Origin: Paramylibacter kogurei
GTDB lineage: Bacteria; Pseudomonadota; Alphaproteobacteria; Rhodobacterales; Rhodobacteraceae
Length of the DNA stretch: 64,000 nucleotides
Direction of reading: 5' to 3'
Assembly: GCF_002742285.1 (NCBI RefSeq)
Contig: NZ_MDGM01000014.1
Span: 1 to 64,000 of the forward strand
The notes under the pieces are model-generated. The model made no database searches. It was not told the origin of the DNA and was given only the letters and a program-made list of their open reading frames with translations. Position numbers and translations under genes: made by a program. Below, one piece after another: positions 46,834 to 54,836 of this stretch. The stretch's first letter is position 1; every line of letters starts with the position of its first letter.

Positions 46834-46847
46834 GCCCCTTACGGGGC
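46834..46847 (-). terminator. Weak terminator behind xth
   Basis: GCCCC (46834-46838) and GGGGC (46843-46847) form a short stem around TTAC; on the minus strand it is followed by ACATTTTGTT. It lies 58 bp past the xth stop. Confidence 0.45.
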
Positions 46848-46856
46848 GCGAGATGA

Positions 46857-46876
46857 GCCTTTGACATGTCAAAGGC
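46857..46876. repeat. Perfect 20-bp palindrome downstream of xth
   Basis: GCCTTTGACATGTCAAAGGC at 46857-46876 is perfectly self-complementary. It lies between the xth stop and the upstream region of the thioredoxin-TPR gene (minus strand). It can be an operator for a dimeric regulator of that gene or an RNA stem. Confidence 0.75.
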
Positions 46877-46882
46877 GGTTTA

Positions 46883-46903
46883 TGGATATTTAGAACATTT
46901 GGA
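46883..46903. repeat. 21-bp exact repeat, copy 2
   Basis: Identical over 21 bp to 34843-34863. This copy ends 2 bp from the xth stop codon (minus strand); copy 1 ends 9 bp from the stop of the minus-strand DUF2794 gene. Both therefore sit in the same place relative to a minus-strand gene end. Confidence 0.8.
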
Positions 46904-46905
46904 AA

Positions 46906-47694
46906 TTAGAGGTCAAATGTCGCAAATACTGGGGCATGATCCGATGGTTTTTCCCAACCGCGCGCATCGCGATAAACGCGTGATGAATGGGCCGCGTTGG
47001 AAATGTCTGGGGTAGCCCAGACGTGATCAAGGCGGCGACCTTTGTCGGCGGCATCCCAATCGCGCGCACGGTATGACCACCAACTGTATAAATTGCCATC
47101 AGGAATGTCCTGACGGGTGATATCAACCCAATTGGCGCTGTCTTGAACCTGTGCCAAATGTTCACATTCTATTGGAGTGTGCGAAACGATTTTTAGCAGT
47201 TGTTTGTGGTTCCAAACGTCATCTTCACGTGGGGCGATGTTCAAATCGCCAACGAGCACGGATTTTTCAGGGGCGTCGGCATGAAACCAATCGCGCATTT
47301 CATTGAGAAATTTCAATTTGTGATCGAATTTGTCGTTTTTTTCCACATCAGGAATATCGCCACCTGCGGGGACATAAAAATTATGGATGGTCATCCCATT
47401 TTCGAGAGTTGCGGCACAATGACGAGCGTCTTTTTTGCCAACAAACTGGCGATGACCTGCATCTGTCATTGGGATGCGCGACAAGATTGCAACGCCGTTG
47501 TAACCTTTTTGGCCACGGGCAACCATATGTGTGTAACCAAGATCTGCAAAATTTTGCGTTGGGATCAATTCAACCAGTGATTTACACTCTTGCAAGCAGA
47601 GAACATCGGGTTGTTGTTCTTGCAGAAGTTTTAGAACAATGGGTTCGCGCAAACGTACCGAATTGATATTCCAAGTACAGATCGTGGTGGGCAT
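46906..47694 (-). CDS. xth: Exodeoxyribonuclease III
   Basis: A 262-residue EEP-superfamily nuclease that cuts at abasic sites and degrades DNA 3'-5'. TWNINSVRLRE, LCLQECK (metal-binding Glu), GDLNIAPREDDVWN, the RLDHVWATPD segment and the final SDHAPVFATFDL with catalytic Asp and His are all present. Length equals the usual size. It is followed by two unusual sequence elements (21-bp repeat and 20-bp palindrome). Confidence 0.95.
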   Translation of the reverse strand: MPTTICTWNINSVRLREPIVLKLLQEQQPDVLCLQECKSLVELIPTQNFADLGYTHMVARGQKGYNGVAILSRIPMTDAGHRQFVGKKDARHCAATLENGMTIHNFYVPAGGDIPDVEKNDKFDHKLKFLNEMRDWFHADAPEKSVLVGDLNIAPREDDVWNHKQLLKIVSHTPIECEHLAQVQDSANWVDITRQDIPDGNLYSWWSYRARDWDAADKGRRLDHVWATPDISNAAHSSRVYRDARGWEKPSDHAPVFATFDL

Positions 47695-47739
47695 GGCAGA
47701 TTCCTTTTCGCGTAGCTTAGCCGATCAAGCGAAAGGCTC

Positions 47740-47776
47740 AAGGCCAAACAGAAAGACCCGCCACAAAGGGCGGGTC
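47740..47776 (-). terminator. Terminator behind the response regulator gene
   Basis: GACCCGCC (47755-47762) pairs with GGCGGGTC (47769-47776) around ACAAAG; on the minus strand TTTCTGTTT follows. Confidence 0.8.
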
Positions 47777-47796
47777 AATCTTGGGAGGAACTGGTT

Positions 47797-48483
47797 TTAT
47801 GCGGCTAACCGATAGCCACCGGATTCCGTGACCAGCAGACGTGCGTTGCTGGGATCAGGTTCAATTTTCTGACGCAGGCGATAGATATGCGTTTCAAGCG
47901 TGTGCGTGGTGACGCCAGCATTGTAGCCCCATACCTCGTGAAGCAAAACTTCGCGTGGGACGACGCCCTCTGAAGCGCGGTAAAGGAATTTCAAAATATT
48001 GGTTTCCTTTTCCGTGAGGCGAATTTTCTTTTCGTCTTCTGTAATCAACAACTTGGACGCTGGTTTAAATGTATATGGCCCAAGCGTGAATACGGCGTCT
48101 TCTGATTGTTCGTGTTGGCGCAATTGGGCGCGAATACGTGCAAGCAGAACGGGGAATTTGAATGGTTTTGAAATGTAATCATTCGCCCCGGCATCAAGAC
48201 CGTAGATTGTATCAGCATCTGAATCTTGGGCGGTTAGCATCACAATCGGGCATTTTACCCCCTGTTTGCGCATCAAGCGGCACAGCTCGCGACCATCCAT
48301 GTCTGGCAGGCCAACATCCAGCAAAACAAGGTCGTATAACGCCTCTTTCGCCTTTTCAAGGCCCGAAGTGCCGTCGGCCGCTTCGAATACGTCAAACTCT
48401 TCGGTCAGGACAAGCTGATCTGCGAGTGCTTCGCGCAAATCATTGTCATCATCCACCATCAATATTTTCTTTAGATTGCTCAT
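47797..48483 (-). CDS. OmpR/PhoB-family response regulator, CenR-like
   Basis: A 228-residue DNA-binding response regulator. The receiver domain has the acidic pocket Asp11-13, the phosphorylation site Asp56 (LLDVGLPD) and Lys near 106 (SKPFKF). The winged-helix domain ends VWGYNAGVTTHTLETHIYRLRQKIEPDP. The sequence strongly resembles, from memory, the alphaproteobacterial regulator CenR, which controls envelope and division genes together with kinase CenK; no kinase gene lies nearby. GGAGATTG lies upstream of the ATG. It is divergent from ribA. Confidence 0.9.
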   Translation of the reverse strand: MSNLKKILMVDDDNDLREALADQLVLTEEFDVFEAADGTSGLEKAKEALYDLVLLDVGLPDMDGRELCRLMRKQGVKCPIVMLTAQDSDADTIYGLDAGANDYISKPFKFPVLLARIRAQLRQHEQSEDAVFTLGPYTFKPASKLLITEDEKKIRLTEKETNILKFLYRASEGVVPREVLLHEVWGYNAGVTTHTLETHIYRLRQKIEPDPSNARLLVTESGGYRLAA

Positions 48484-48632
48484 CTCAATCTCCTTTGTTG
48501 AACAATATGTGTGCTTTATTCACGGATTGAACAAGGTATTCGGGCGATTGCTCACAGGCTCGTGTCGAAATTGCGGGAAATGTTTCATATTCTGTCTGTG
48601 CAGGATATAGGGAAGGAGGATTTTGTAACATA

Positions 48633-49721
48633 ATGGCAGTTCAGATGGCGTTGACCCTCACGAATGATGAAAAAATTGCGCGGTTACGTGCGGATTTGCG
48701 AATGGGCGTGGGATTTGTTCTGCGCGATGGAGCGTTGCGCTGGCTGGCGGCATCGGCGGAAACATTGCAGGCAGAACGCTTTGCGGGGATGCAGGCGCTG
48801 GGTGATTTGGAATTGGTTATTACAGATCGGCGTGCGCGAACGCTAAAAACTTGGGCAACTGATGGCACCGTTGGGCGAATCGCCGTGCCACATGATGCTG
48901 GGTTAAAATGGGTGCAATCGGTGGCGGACCCCGCGGATGATCTGAGCAATCCGCTAAAAGGGCCATTTGCGACGGCGACGGGTGGTGATTCATCGGCGCA
49001 ACGCGTTGTGTTGGAATTGTGTAAGCAGGCGCGATTGTTGCCAGCGGCGGTCATGATACCACTTGGTAAAGACGCGGCGTGCGAATTGGCTGAAATTTCG
49101 GTTGCCGATATAAAGGCGGGGTTAAAGACGCGTAGCCCGTTGCATCTGGTATCTTCGGCGCGTGTCCCATTGGCGGTATCCAAAGATTCCCAAGTTCACG
49201 TATTTCGTCCAGAGGATGGCGGAACAGAGCATTATGCGATCGAGGTTGGCAAACCATCGCGCAGCGAACCTGTATTATCACGGCTTCACTCAGCCTGTTT
49301 CACGGGAGATTTGATTGGCAGTTTGAAATGTGATTGTGGACCGCAGTTGAACGCAGCGTTGCGGCAAATGGGATCAGAAGGTGCGGGTGTGTTGTTATAC
49401 CTTAATCAAGAGGGGCGCGGCATTGGTTTGGCAAACAAGATGCGTGCTTATAGCCTTCAAGATCAGGGATTTGATACGGTGGACGCAAACCATCGCTTGG
49501 GTTTTGAAGATGACGAACGTGATTTCACGCTTGGTTCCGAAATATTGCGCAGCCTTGGGTTTTCATCAGCACGCTTAATGACAAACAATCCAGCCAAAGT
49601 GGAAATGATGAATGCAACGGGTATCGCGGTGGCAGAGCGTGTGCCGCTAAAGGTTGGTTTGACGCCAGAAAATGAAAAATACCTTGCGACCAAGGCCAAG
49701 AAGAGCGGGCATCTATTTTGA
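48633..49721 (+). CDS. ribA: GTP cyclohydrolase II
   Basis: A 362-residue protein catalysing the first riboflavin step, GTP to a diaminopyrimidine with loss of formate. The C-terminal GCH II domain has zinc ligands in HSACFTGDLIGSLKCDCGPQL (Cys near 221, 232, 234) and the RGIGLANKMRAYSLQDQG segment. The N-terminal 170 residues resemble a degenerate RibB domain (DUF1949-like or inactive), as in many Rhodobacterales proteins, which must then have a separate RibB. The AGGAGG is 13 bases before ATG 48633, rather long. Confidence 0.93.
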   Translation: MAVQMALTLTNDEKIARLRADLRMGVGFVLRDGALRWLAASAETLQAERFAGMQALGDLELVITDRRARTLKTWATDGTVGRIAVPHDAGLKWVQSVADPADDLSNPLKGPFATATGGDSSAQRVVLELCKQARLLPAAVMIPLGKDAACELAEISVADIKAGLKTRSPLHLVSSARVPLAVSKDSQVHVFRPEDGGTEHYAIEVGKPSRSEPVLSRLHSACFTGDLIGSLKCDCGPQLNAALRQMGSEGAGVLLYLNQEGRGIGLANKMRAYSLQDQGFDTVDANHRLGFEDDERDFTLGSEILRSLGFSSARLMTNNPAKVEMMNATGIAVAERVPLKVGLTPENEKYLATKAKKSGHLF

Positions 49722-50230
49722 ACGCGCGATTTGACGATTTGCTTGTCACCCGATGGGGTGCCCGATTTCAAGGGCGCAAATTTCCCGTGGCGATCGGGCG
49801 TGGTGGAATTGGCGAAAAAAAAGGTGAGGGTGACGGTGTAACACCCGCAGGTGTTTTCGAAATTGCGCAGATTGCGTATCGCGTCGATCGCTGGAAATTC
49901 AACGCGCCCATCTTGCCACAACATGTGATTGGGTTGTTTGATCGTTGGTCGGATGATCCAAAGGATCCAAATTACAATTTGGGGATTTGCAAGTATGATT
50001 ACCCGTATTCCCACGAAAGGCTTCGTCGGGCGGATGCGCTTTACAATGCTTTGGGTGTGTTGAATTTCAACTGGCCCGAACCCATTGCGGGTGCAGGTAG
50101 TGCGATTTTTATCCATGCATGGCGGCGTGCCCGTTTTCCAACCGAAGGGTGCATTGCATTCGCCCCTGATGATTTGATCGACATTTTTACGGGTTGGACG
50201 CCAAAGTCGCGTGTGATTATTCGCGCCTAG
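49718..50230 (+). CDS. L,D-transpeptidase-like (YkuD) protein, no signal peptide
   Basis: A 170-residue protein starting with TTG inside the ribA stop (overlap 4 bases). GVTPAGVFEI, HAWRRARFPTEGCIAF (His near 131, Cys near 146) give the YkuD catalytic signature. No signal peptide is visible, unlike the two other YkuD proteins here, so export is uncertain; it belongs to the short YkuD group often found behind other genes in alphaproteobacteria. It abuts yggS tail to tail (stops one base apart). Confidence 0.82.
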   Translation: MNARFDDLLVTRWGARFQGRKFPVAIGRGGIGEKKGEGDGVTPAGVFEIAQIAYRVDRWKFNAPILPQHVIGLFDRWSDDPKDPNYNLGICKYDYPYSHERLRRADALYNALGVLNFNWPEPIAGAGSAIFIHAWRRARFPTEGCIAFAPDDLIDIFTGWTPKSRVIIRA

Positions 50231-50881
50231 TTATCCGTAATCGCGTTCGCCAAAAATAGCAGAGCCGACACGGATATGAGTTGCACCCAATGCAATGGCT
50301 CGTTCGAAATCGCTGCTCATGCCCATGGACAATCCGACCAAACCATTGCGCGCTGCGATTTTACGCAACAATGCGAAATGCAATGATGGTTCTTCGTTGA
50401 TGGGGGGGATCACCATTAATCCTATGATCGGTAAATCAAGCCCGCGACAAGTGGCGATAAATGCATCGGCGTCCGCTGGTAATACGCCCGCTTTTTGCGG
50501 TTCTTCACCGGTGTTGACCTGTATGAACAATTCGGGTGATTTACCTTGGGATTGAATTTCAGCGGCCAGTTTATTGGCGAGCTTTTCACGATCAACGGTG
50601 TGGATTGCATCAAACAATGCAACGGCCTGTTTCACCTTATTGGTTTGTAAAGGGCCGATCAAATGCACGGATGCGTCTGGGTATTGTTCTTGGAACGTAG
50701 GCCATTTTCCAGCGGCCTCTTGCACTTTGTTTTCGCCAAACAAGCGATGCCCTTGGGCAAGCACATCAGCGACACGTTCATTGGGTTGCACCTTGGAAAC
50801 GGCCAGCAATTGCGTGGAACCTGTCGGGCGCCCGGCGGCGGTTTCAGCGGCGGTAATACGGGATTGGATGTCAGCTAGGAT
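50231..50881 (-). CDS. YggS/PLPBP family PLP homeostasis protein with non-canonical start
   Basis: A PLP-binding protein that balances vitamin B6 and amino-acid pools. Family sequence begins LADIQSRITAAETAAGRPTGSTQLLAVSKVQP (read in shorter parts), with the PLP Lys at residue 30 if counted from ATC 50881, giving 216 residues, a normal length. In this frame there is no ATG, GTG or TTG between an upstream TGA and the TTG at residue 25, which is far too late. The ATC at 50879-50881 lies 9 bases after GGAGG and is the best candidate start. It overlaps the sulfotransferase stop by 11 bases. Confidence 0.8.
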   Translation of the reverse strand: MLADIQSRITAAETAAGRPTGSTQLLAVSKVQPNERVADVLAQGHRLFGENKVQEAAGKWPTFQEQYPDASVHLIGPLQTNKVKQAVALFDAIHTVDREKLANKLAAEIQSQGKSPELFIQVNTGEEPQKAGVLPADADAFIATCRGLDLPIIGLMVIPPINEEPSLHFALLRKIAARNGLVGLSMGMSSDFERAIALGATHIRVGSAIFGERDYG

Positions 50882-53036
50882 AGTTCCCGCCCTCCTTCAA
50901 GGCATCAAACATTGGTTTCAACTCGGCTTCATAACGTTGCCAAGCTTTCATAGAAGATTTGTAAATCGGTTGGCGCACTTGATAAACGCTTAATGTTTTG
51001 ATCTCGCGCTTTGATTGGTGAAAATTCAGACAGGCGTCTTCCCATTCCAAATCGCAAAAATCAATAAGCTTGCGCGTTTCTTCCTCTGGGTTATCAATCA
51101 AATCTTCATATTGAATTTCGTAAAATTGATTGGGCATTTTTGCACGCCAGAAATTCACCATATCGACGAATTTGTTATAATAAATACCTAGCGCATGCAG
51201 ATCATAGGCGTATGAATGCGTACCATCCGTAAATTTATTACGATAAATCGACAAAAGATTGTCGCGCGGATCACGGTTTACAACCACGATTTTGGCCTTG
51301 GGTAATGCTGCCTGAACCAAGCCCATCATGGTGTAGGTCTGGATGGATTTATCCGCCACGCGATTATTGTCGCCCGCTAGTTCCGACAATTTTGTGGCGA
51401 TGAATTCACCCATCCCGTGGATTTCGTCTGGTGTGATTTTATCGGCGGGTTGGAATTTTCCACCCTCGCGTAGAATCAAACTACGTGCTGTTGTTACGGC
51501 ATGGCCAACCTCGCCAACACCAGTGACTTGGCTGTGGCTGGCGATGATTTGTTCAACCAAGGTTGAACCAGATCGCGGCATGCTGGTTACAAAAATCGGT
51601 GCAGCATCGGTGTATCCGTGGACTGAGGCATCTGACACAGAAAAATCTGCAAACAATTCTTGGAGCTGGGAAATATATGTGACGCGCTCGGCCACATCAT
51701 AGGGGTAAATTTCCAGGTTCAGATCATTTGCCAGTTTCAGATACGGGAAAGCCTGTTCGTATTCTTTGGCGTCCTCTAAAATTTTGGTAATGGCAAAGGA
51801 AGCAGAGCGACGATTATCGAGCGGTTGCTCTGTATCGTCTGCGATTTTTTTCAATCGGGTAAAAATTGGATCACTGGGGTCAATTTTGTTGGACGTGGCA
51901 TATCGTAAACAAAATTCGGCATTGTCAGGGTCCAATTCCATTGCCCGTTTAATATGGGTGTTTGCAATGTCGAAATTGCCTTGGATTTGTTCCAAAATAC
52001 CAAGACGAAATTCGGCCAATACAAAATCAGGATCAAGCTTTAGCGCGTGGTTATATGCGTCTCTTGCGGCTTCTATTTTGCCAAGTTCGGACAATGAAGT
52101 GCCCAAATAGACATAAACATCTGGCGAGTTCGAACCGTGTTCAATCGCAAATTGTAGCTGTTTGGAGGATTCTTCATGTTCGGTATTCATACCAAGCGCC
52201 ATGCCAAGACGGGATGCGATTTGGTGGTTTTTCGGGTCGAGTGATTGCGCGCGGCGCAAAAACTCGATGGCATTTACGGCGCGATTGTCTTTGATCAATG
52301 CAGTGCCCAAATTCAACAACGCGGCTGTCATTTTAGGCGCATATTTTAGCGCGTTTTGAAATTGCTGAATGGCGAGTTCGATTTTGCCTGTTTCCATCAG
52401 CATATTCCCAAATTCGTTATATGCCTCTGCATATTTTGGGTTAAGTGTGATGGCGCGTTTGAAATGTGCGCTGGCGGGTTCAATTTTGCCCAATCGAAAT
52501 TGTGCGGTGGCTGTGATTAACGCAAACACGGCGGTGGTGGGGTATTTTCCCAATGCCTGTGTCGCGATTAGTTCTGCCTTGGCGAATTGGCCCTGATTCA
52601 TCAGGGATACCAATGTATTGATGGTCTGTTTTTCTTGCTCGCCCACAATCATTTTTGATTTGCCCGCCTTGTTTTCCAAGCGCGTGCGAAATGTTTTTTT
52701 GTGTTGTGGAGGCAGGCCAGATGTTTTGAGAAGCTTTAAAATGTTTTTGGATGTTTTTGCATCGCCCAACTGCGCCGCGGCGGTGGTCAGTTGATCCCAA
52801 ATTGCGGATTCTGCGGGTTTCAGCAATACAGCATTTTGGAAAAATTTAACGGCGTCATGGAGTTGAAACTTAGCCAACATGATACGACCAATTTGAAAAT
52901 GAACCTCTGCGATTTTTGGATTTTGATCCAGAAGCTCGCGATAAATCGACAAGGCGGGTTCGGTTTCACCCTTAATTTGCAACGCCATTGCGGATTTGTA
53001 TTTTTGCGTTAAATCGCCAGCGTTTGCCTGTGCCAT
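50871..53036 (-). CDS. TPR-repeat sulfotransferase family protein
   Basis: A 721-residue protein. Residues about 1-410 form many TPR repeats (e.g. EIAEVHFQIGRIMLAKFQL, AYNEFGNMLMETGKIELAIQQFQNAL, VYVYLGTSLSELGKIEAARDAYNHAL). The C-terminal domain (about 475-721) is a PAPS-dependent sulfotransferase: FVTSMPRSGSTLVEQIIASH (5'-phosphosulfate loop near 482) and VVNRDPRDNLLSIYRNKF (3'-phosphate site). The TPR part probably selects a protein or glycan acceptor. No signal peptide. yggS overlaps its end. Confidence 0.9.
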   Translation of the reverse strand: MAQANAGDLTQKYKSAMALQIKGETEPALSIYRELLDQNPKIAEVHFQIGRIMLAKFQLHDAVKFFQNAVLLKPAESAIWDQLTTAAAQLGDAKTSKNILKLLKTSGLPPQHKKTFRTRLENKAGKSKMIVGEQEKQTINTLVSLMNQGQFAKAELIATQALGKYPTTAVFALITATAQFRLGKIEPASAHFKRAITLNPKYAEAYNEFGNMLMETGKIELAIQQFQNALKYAPKMTAALLNLGTALIKDNRAVNAIEFLRRAQSLDPKNHQIASRLGMALGMNTEHEESSKQLQFAIEHGSNSPDVYVYLGTSLSELGKIEAARDAYNHALKLDPDFVLAEFRLGILEQIQGNFDIANTHIKRAMELDPDNAEFCLRYATSNKIDPSDPIFTRLKKIADDTEQPLDNRRSASFAITKILEDAKEYEQAFPYLKLANDLNLEIYPYDVAERVTYISQLQELFADFSVSDASVHGYTDAAPIFVTSMPRSGSTLVEQIIASHSQVTGVGEVGHAVTTARSLILREGGKFQPADKITPDEIHGMGEFIATKLSELAGDNNRVADKSIQTYTMMGLVQAALPKAKIVVVNRDPRDNLLSIYRNKFTDGTHSYAYDLHALGIYYNKFVDMVNFWRAKMPNQFYEIQYEDLIDNPEEETRKLIDFCDLEWEDACLNFHQSKREIKTLSVYQVRQPIYKSSMKAWQRYEAELKPMFDALKEGGNYPS

Positions 53037-53114
53037 GTCATTACCTGTTTATGGGGTGTTCAACCAATTGGTTGGGTTGCGAACAGCAATAACAAATCAA
53101 ATGCATTCGCAAAA

Positions 53115-53149
53115 CATAAAAAAAGGAGCAGGTAAAAACCTGCTCCTTT
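53115..53149 (-). terminator. Strong terminator behind the porin
   Basis: A 12-bp perfect stem, AAAGGAGCAGGT (53122-53133) with ACCTGCTCCTTT (53138-53149), has an AAAA loop; on the minus strand it is followed by T7 (53115-53124). Confidence 0.93.
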
Positions 53150-53169
53150 CGAAACTAATTCCAGTGGAA

Positions 53170-54066
53170 TTAGAAGTCCATGCGTAGACCCAATGAGAAT
53201 GTGTCACGTGTGTCGTCTTTACCGTAACCAGCAGCAACAACAGCGCCGCCACCTAGGTCGTAGTTTACAGCCAAACCGTAACCGTCGACATCAACGCCAG
53301 CCAGTTCAGATTTTGTGTAGTTTGCGTGCAACAACAATGCGCCAGTTGTGTAGCCAAGGCCGATACCCATTGTATCGAAATCCAAACCACCAACTTCGCC
53401 GTCAGCGTAGTTCAACACAACGTCGAAACCAGCTACTGAAGTAGAAGCAGAAACACCGATTACGTCACCAGCGTTGCCAGCGTCTTGGTAACCCAAGCCG
53501 AAGCCAACATTTACGCCACCAAGATCAGCACCGTATTTCAGACCCAATGCGTAAACAGCGTCTGTTGTTTGGTCGATGTCTTGAGCAGAAACAGCTACGC
53601 CGAAATCACCAAAAGTGTTGTCGTAACGCAAGATGGTGCCTGAATCGAAGAATGCGTTGCCGCCGTGGAAACCGTCGTATGCAGAGTATGCAGTGTGGTC
53701 ATCAGCGATTGCTGTACCCATTGCGATTTCAGTCATTGCCCAGTCAAGAGCGCCGTCTGTGTCGCCCATTGTCAACGCGCCGAAGCCGCCTTTGATCCAA
53801 ACAGATGCATCGTTATCGTATGCTGGGATGCCGTTGTCGTCGCCAGCGTTAGTAACTTCGTCAAGATCGATTGTCGCGCCGAATGACAAGCCGCCATCTG
53901 TTTCGCCTGACAATGTGAAGATCACGTCGATGTCGTTGTGGAACTGTGTGTTTGTACCGTTGTCTACGATACCCATTTCAGCAGAACCGCCCAAAGTAAC
54001 TTCAGCAGCAGACGCCATGCCAGCTGTTGCAACTAGTGCTGTAGAAGCAATAAGTAGTTTTTTCAT
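53170..54066 (-). CDS. Outer-membrane porin
   Basis: A 298-residue protein with a signal peptide (MKKLLIASTALVATAGMASA, cleavage after residue 20) and many alternating beta strands such as LRYDNTFGDFGVAVSAQD and FDVVLNYADGEVGG, ending in the outer-membrane signal SLGLRMDF with terminal Phe. The sequence is acidic and glycine-rich, as in Rhodobacterales general porins. Codons look biased (many GCA, GTT, ACG/ACA kept uniform), which fits very high expression. The TTG/ATG choices upstream are not needed; ATG 54066 begins the signal and follows CGAGGGAAAATAAA. A strong terminator follows. Confidence 0.93.
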   Translation of the reverse strand: MKKLLIASTALVATAGMASAAEVTLGGSAEMGIVDNGTNTQFHNDIDVIFTLSGETDGGLSFGATIDLDEVTNAGDDNGIPAYDNDASVWIKGGFGALTMGDTDGALDWAMTEIAMGTAIADDHTAYSAYDGFHGGNAFFDSGTILRYDNTFGDFGVAVSAQDIDQTTDAVYALGLKYGADLGGVNVGFGLGYQDAGNAGDVIGVSASTSVAGFDVVLNYADGEVGGLDFDTMGIGLGYTTGALLLHANYTKSELAGVDVDGYGLAVNYDLGGGAVVAAGYGKDDTRDTFSLGLRMDF

Positions 54067-54316
54067 TTTATTTTCCCTCGTTGAGATAAATGAAGGTGCA
54101 CTCGACCCAGGGAATTCCAGATCGATTGGTGGCAAAATCGACCAAAACGCGCCGTGGGTCAAGAAATTCGGGAATAGTTTTCCGACTGTGCCAATTTTTG
54201 GTGCATTCATGCCACAGTGGCAAAAACTGGCCTATGTAACATCGTGAAATAACGCCTTGTTCTGCCACGGTGGACAGGTTAAAAATGCGCGGAACAGTCA
54301 GGACCTTGGGGGCAAA
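54067..54316. promoter_or_regulatory. Porin upstream region with possible promoter
   Basis: The 250-bp divergent spacer has a TTGACC on the minus strand (54157-54162), 17 bases before a GATTTT-like -10 near 54134-54139. This gives an untranslated leader of about 65 bases for the porin, usual for porins regulated by small RNAs, although no target site could be assigned. Confidence 0.35.
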
Positions 54317-54766
54317 ATGCGCCATATTTTCAAGAATTTAATCACAGCTTTCATCTGTTTGGGCTTTGTTGCAGGGTGCAGCACGATCAATACAGCACCA
54401 AAAGAACCCGTTGTCGAAGAAGAACGCGAAACAATTTGGGATTTGTTCGAAGACAAGGATAAATCGACTCAAGTTCAGGTAAACAAACATATTTGGGCAG
54501 CATCTCTTGATGTATTAAGCTTCCTTCCGATCGAGGCTGCCGATCCATTTACAGGTGTTATCGTCATGGGCTGGGGAACCGCGCCTGGGTCCAGCCAGCG
54601 TTATCGCGCATCGGTCTTTATCAAAGATGCAGCATTGGATGCGCGTAGCCTAAAAGTTTCGGTGCAAACACCATCAGGTGCAGCAAGCGCAGAAACGCAA
54701 CGCCAAATCGAAGATGCAATCCTGACCCGTGCGCGCCAATTGCGCATCGCAGATGCCAAACTATAA
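54317..54766 (+). CDS. DUF3576 family lipoprotein
   Basis: A 149-residue lipoprotein. MRHIFKNLITAFICLGFVAGC is a lipoprotein signal with lipobox VAGC (Cys21). The mature domain shows ERETIWDLFEDKDKSTQVQVNKHIWAASLDVLSFLPIEAADPFTGVIVMGW, matching the DUF3576 family. Function unknown; its place directly before leuS-lptE-holA is common among Rhodobacterales. ATG 54317 is chosen as the start of the signal peptide; the TTG at 54257 is not. Confidence 0.87.
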   Translation: MRHIFKNLITAFICLGFVAGCSTINTAPKEPVVEEERETIWDLFEDKDKSTQVQVNKHIWAASLDVLSFLPIEAADPFTGVIVMGWGTAPGSSQRYRASVFIKDAALDARSLKVSVQTPSGAASAETQRQIEDAILTRARQLRIADAKL

Positions 54767-54793
54767 GCCGTGATCGGCGCAACCACTGAATAC

Positions 54794-54816
54794 ACGCCGG
54801 GCGATTTGTCCGGCGT
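54794..54816 (+). terminator. Hairpin between DUF3576 gene and leuS
   Basis: ACGCCGG (54794-54800) pairs with CCGGCGT (54810-54816) around a 9-base loop; only TTTAA follows, so it is a weak terminator or leader stem. Confidence 0.4.
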
Positions 54817-54836
54817 TTAACGTTAAAGGAATGAAT

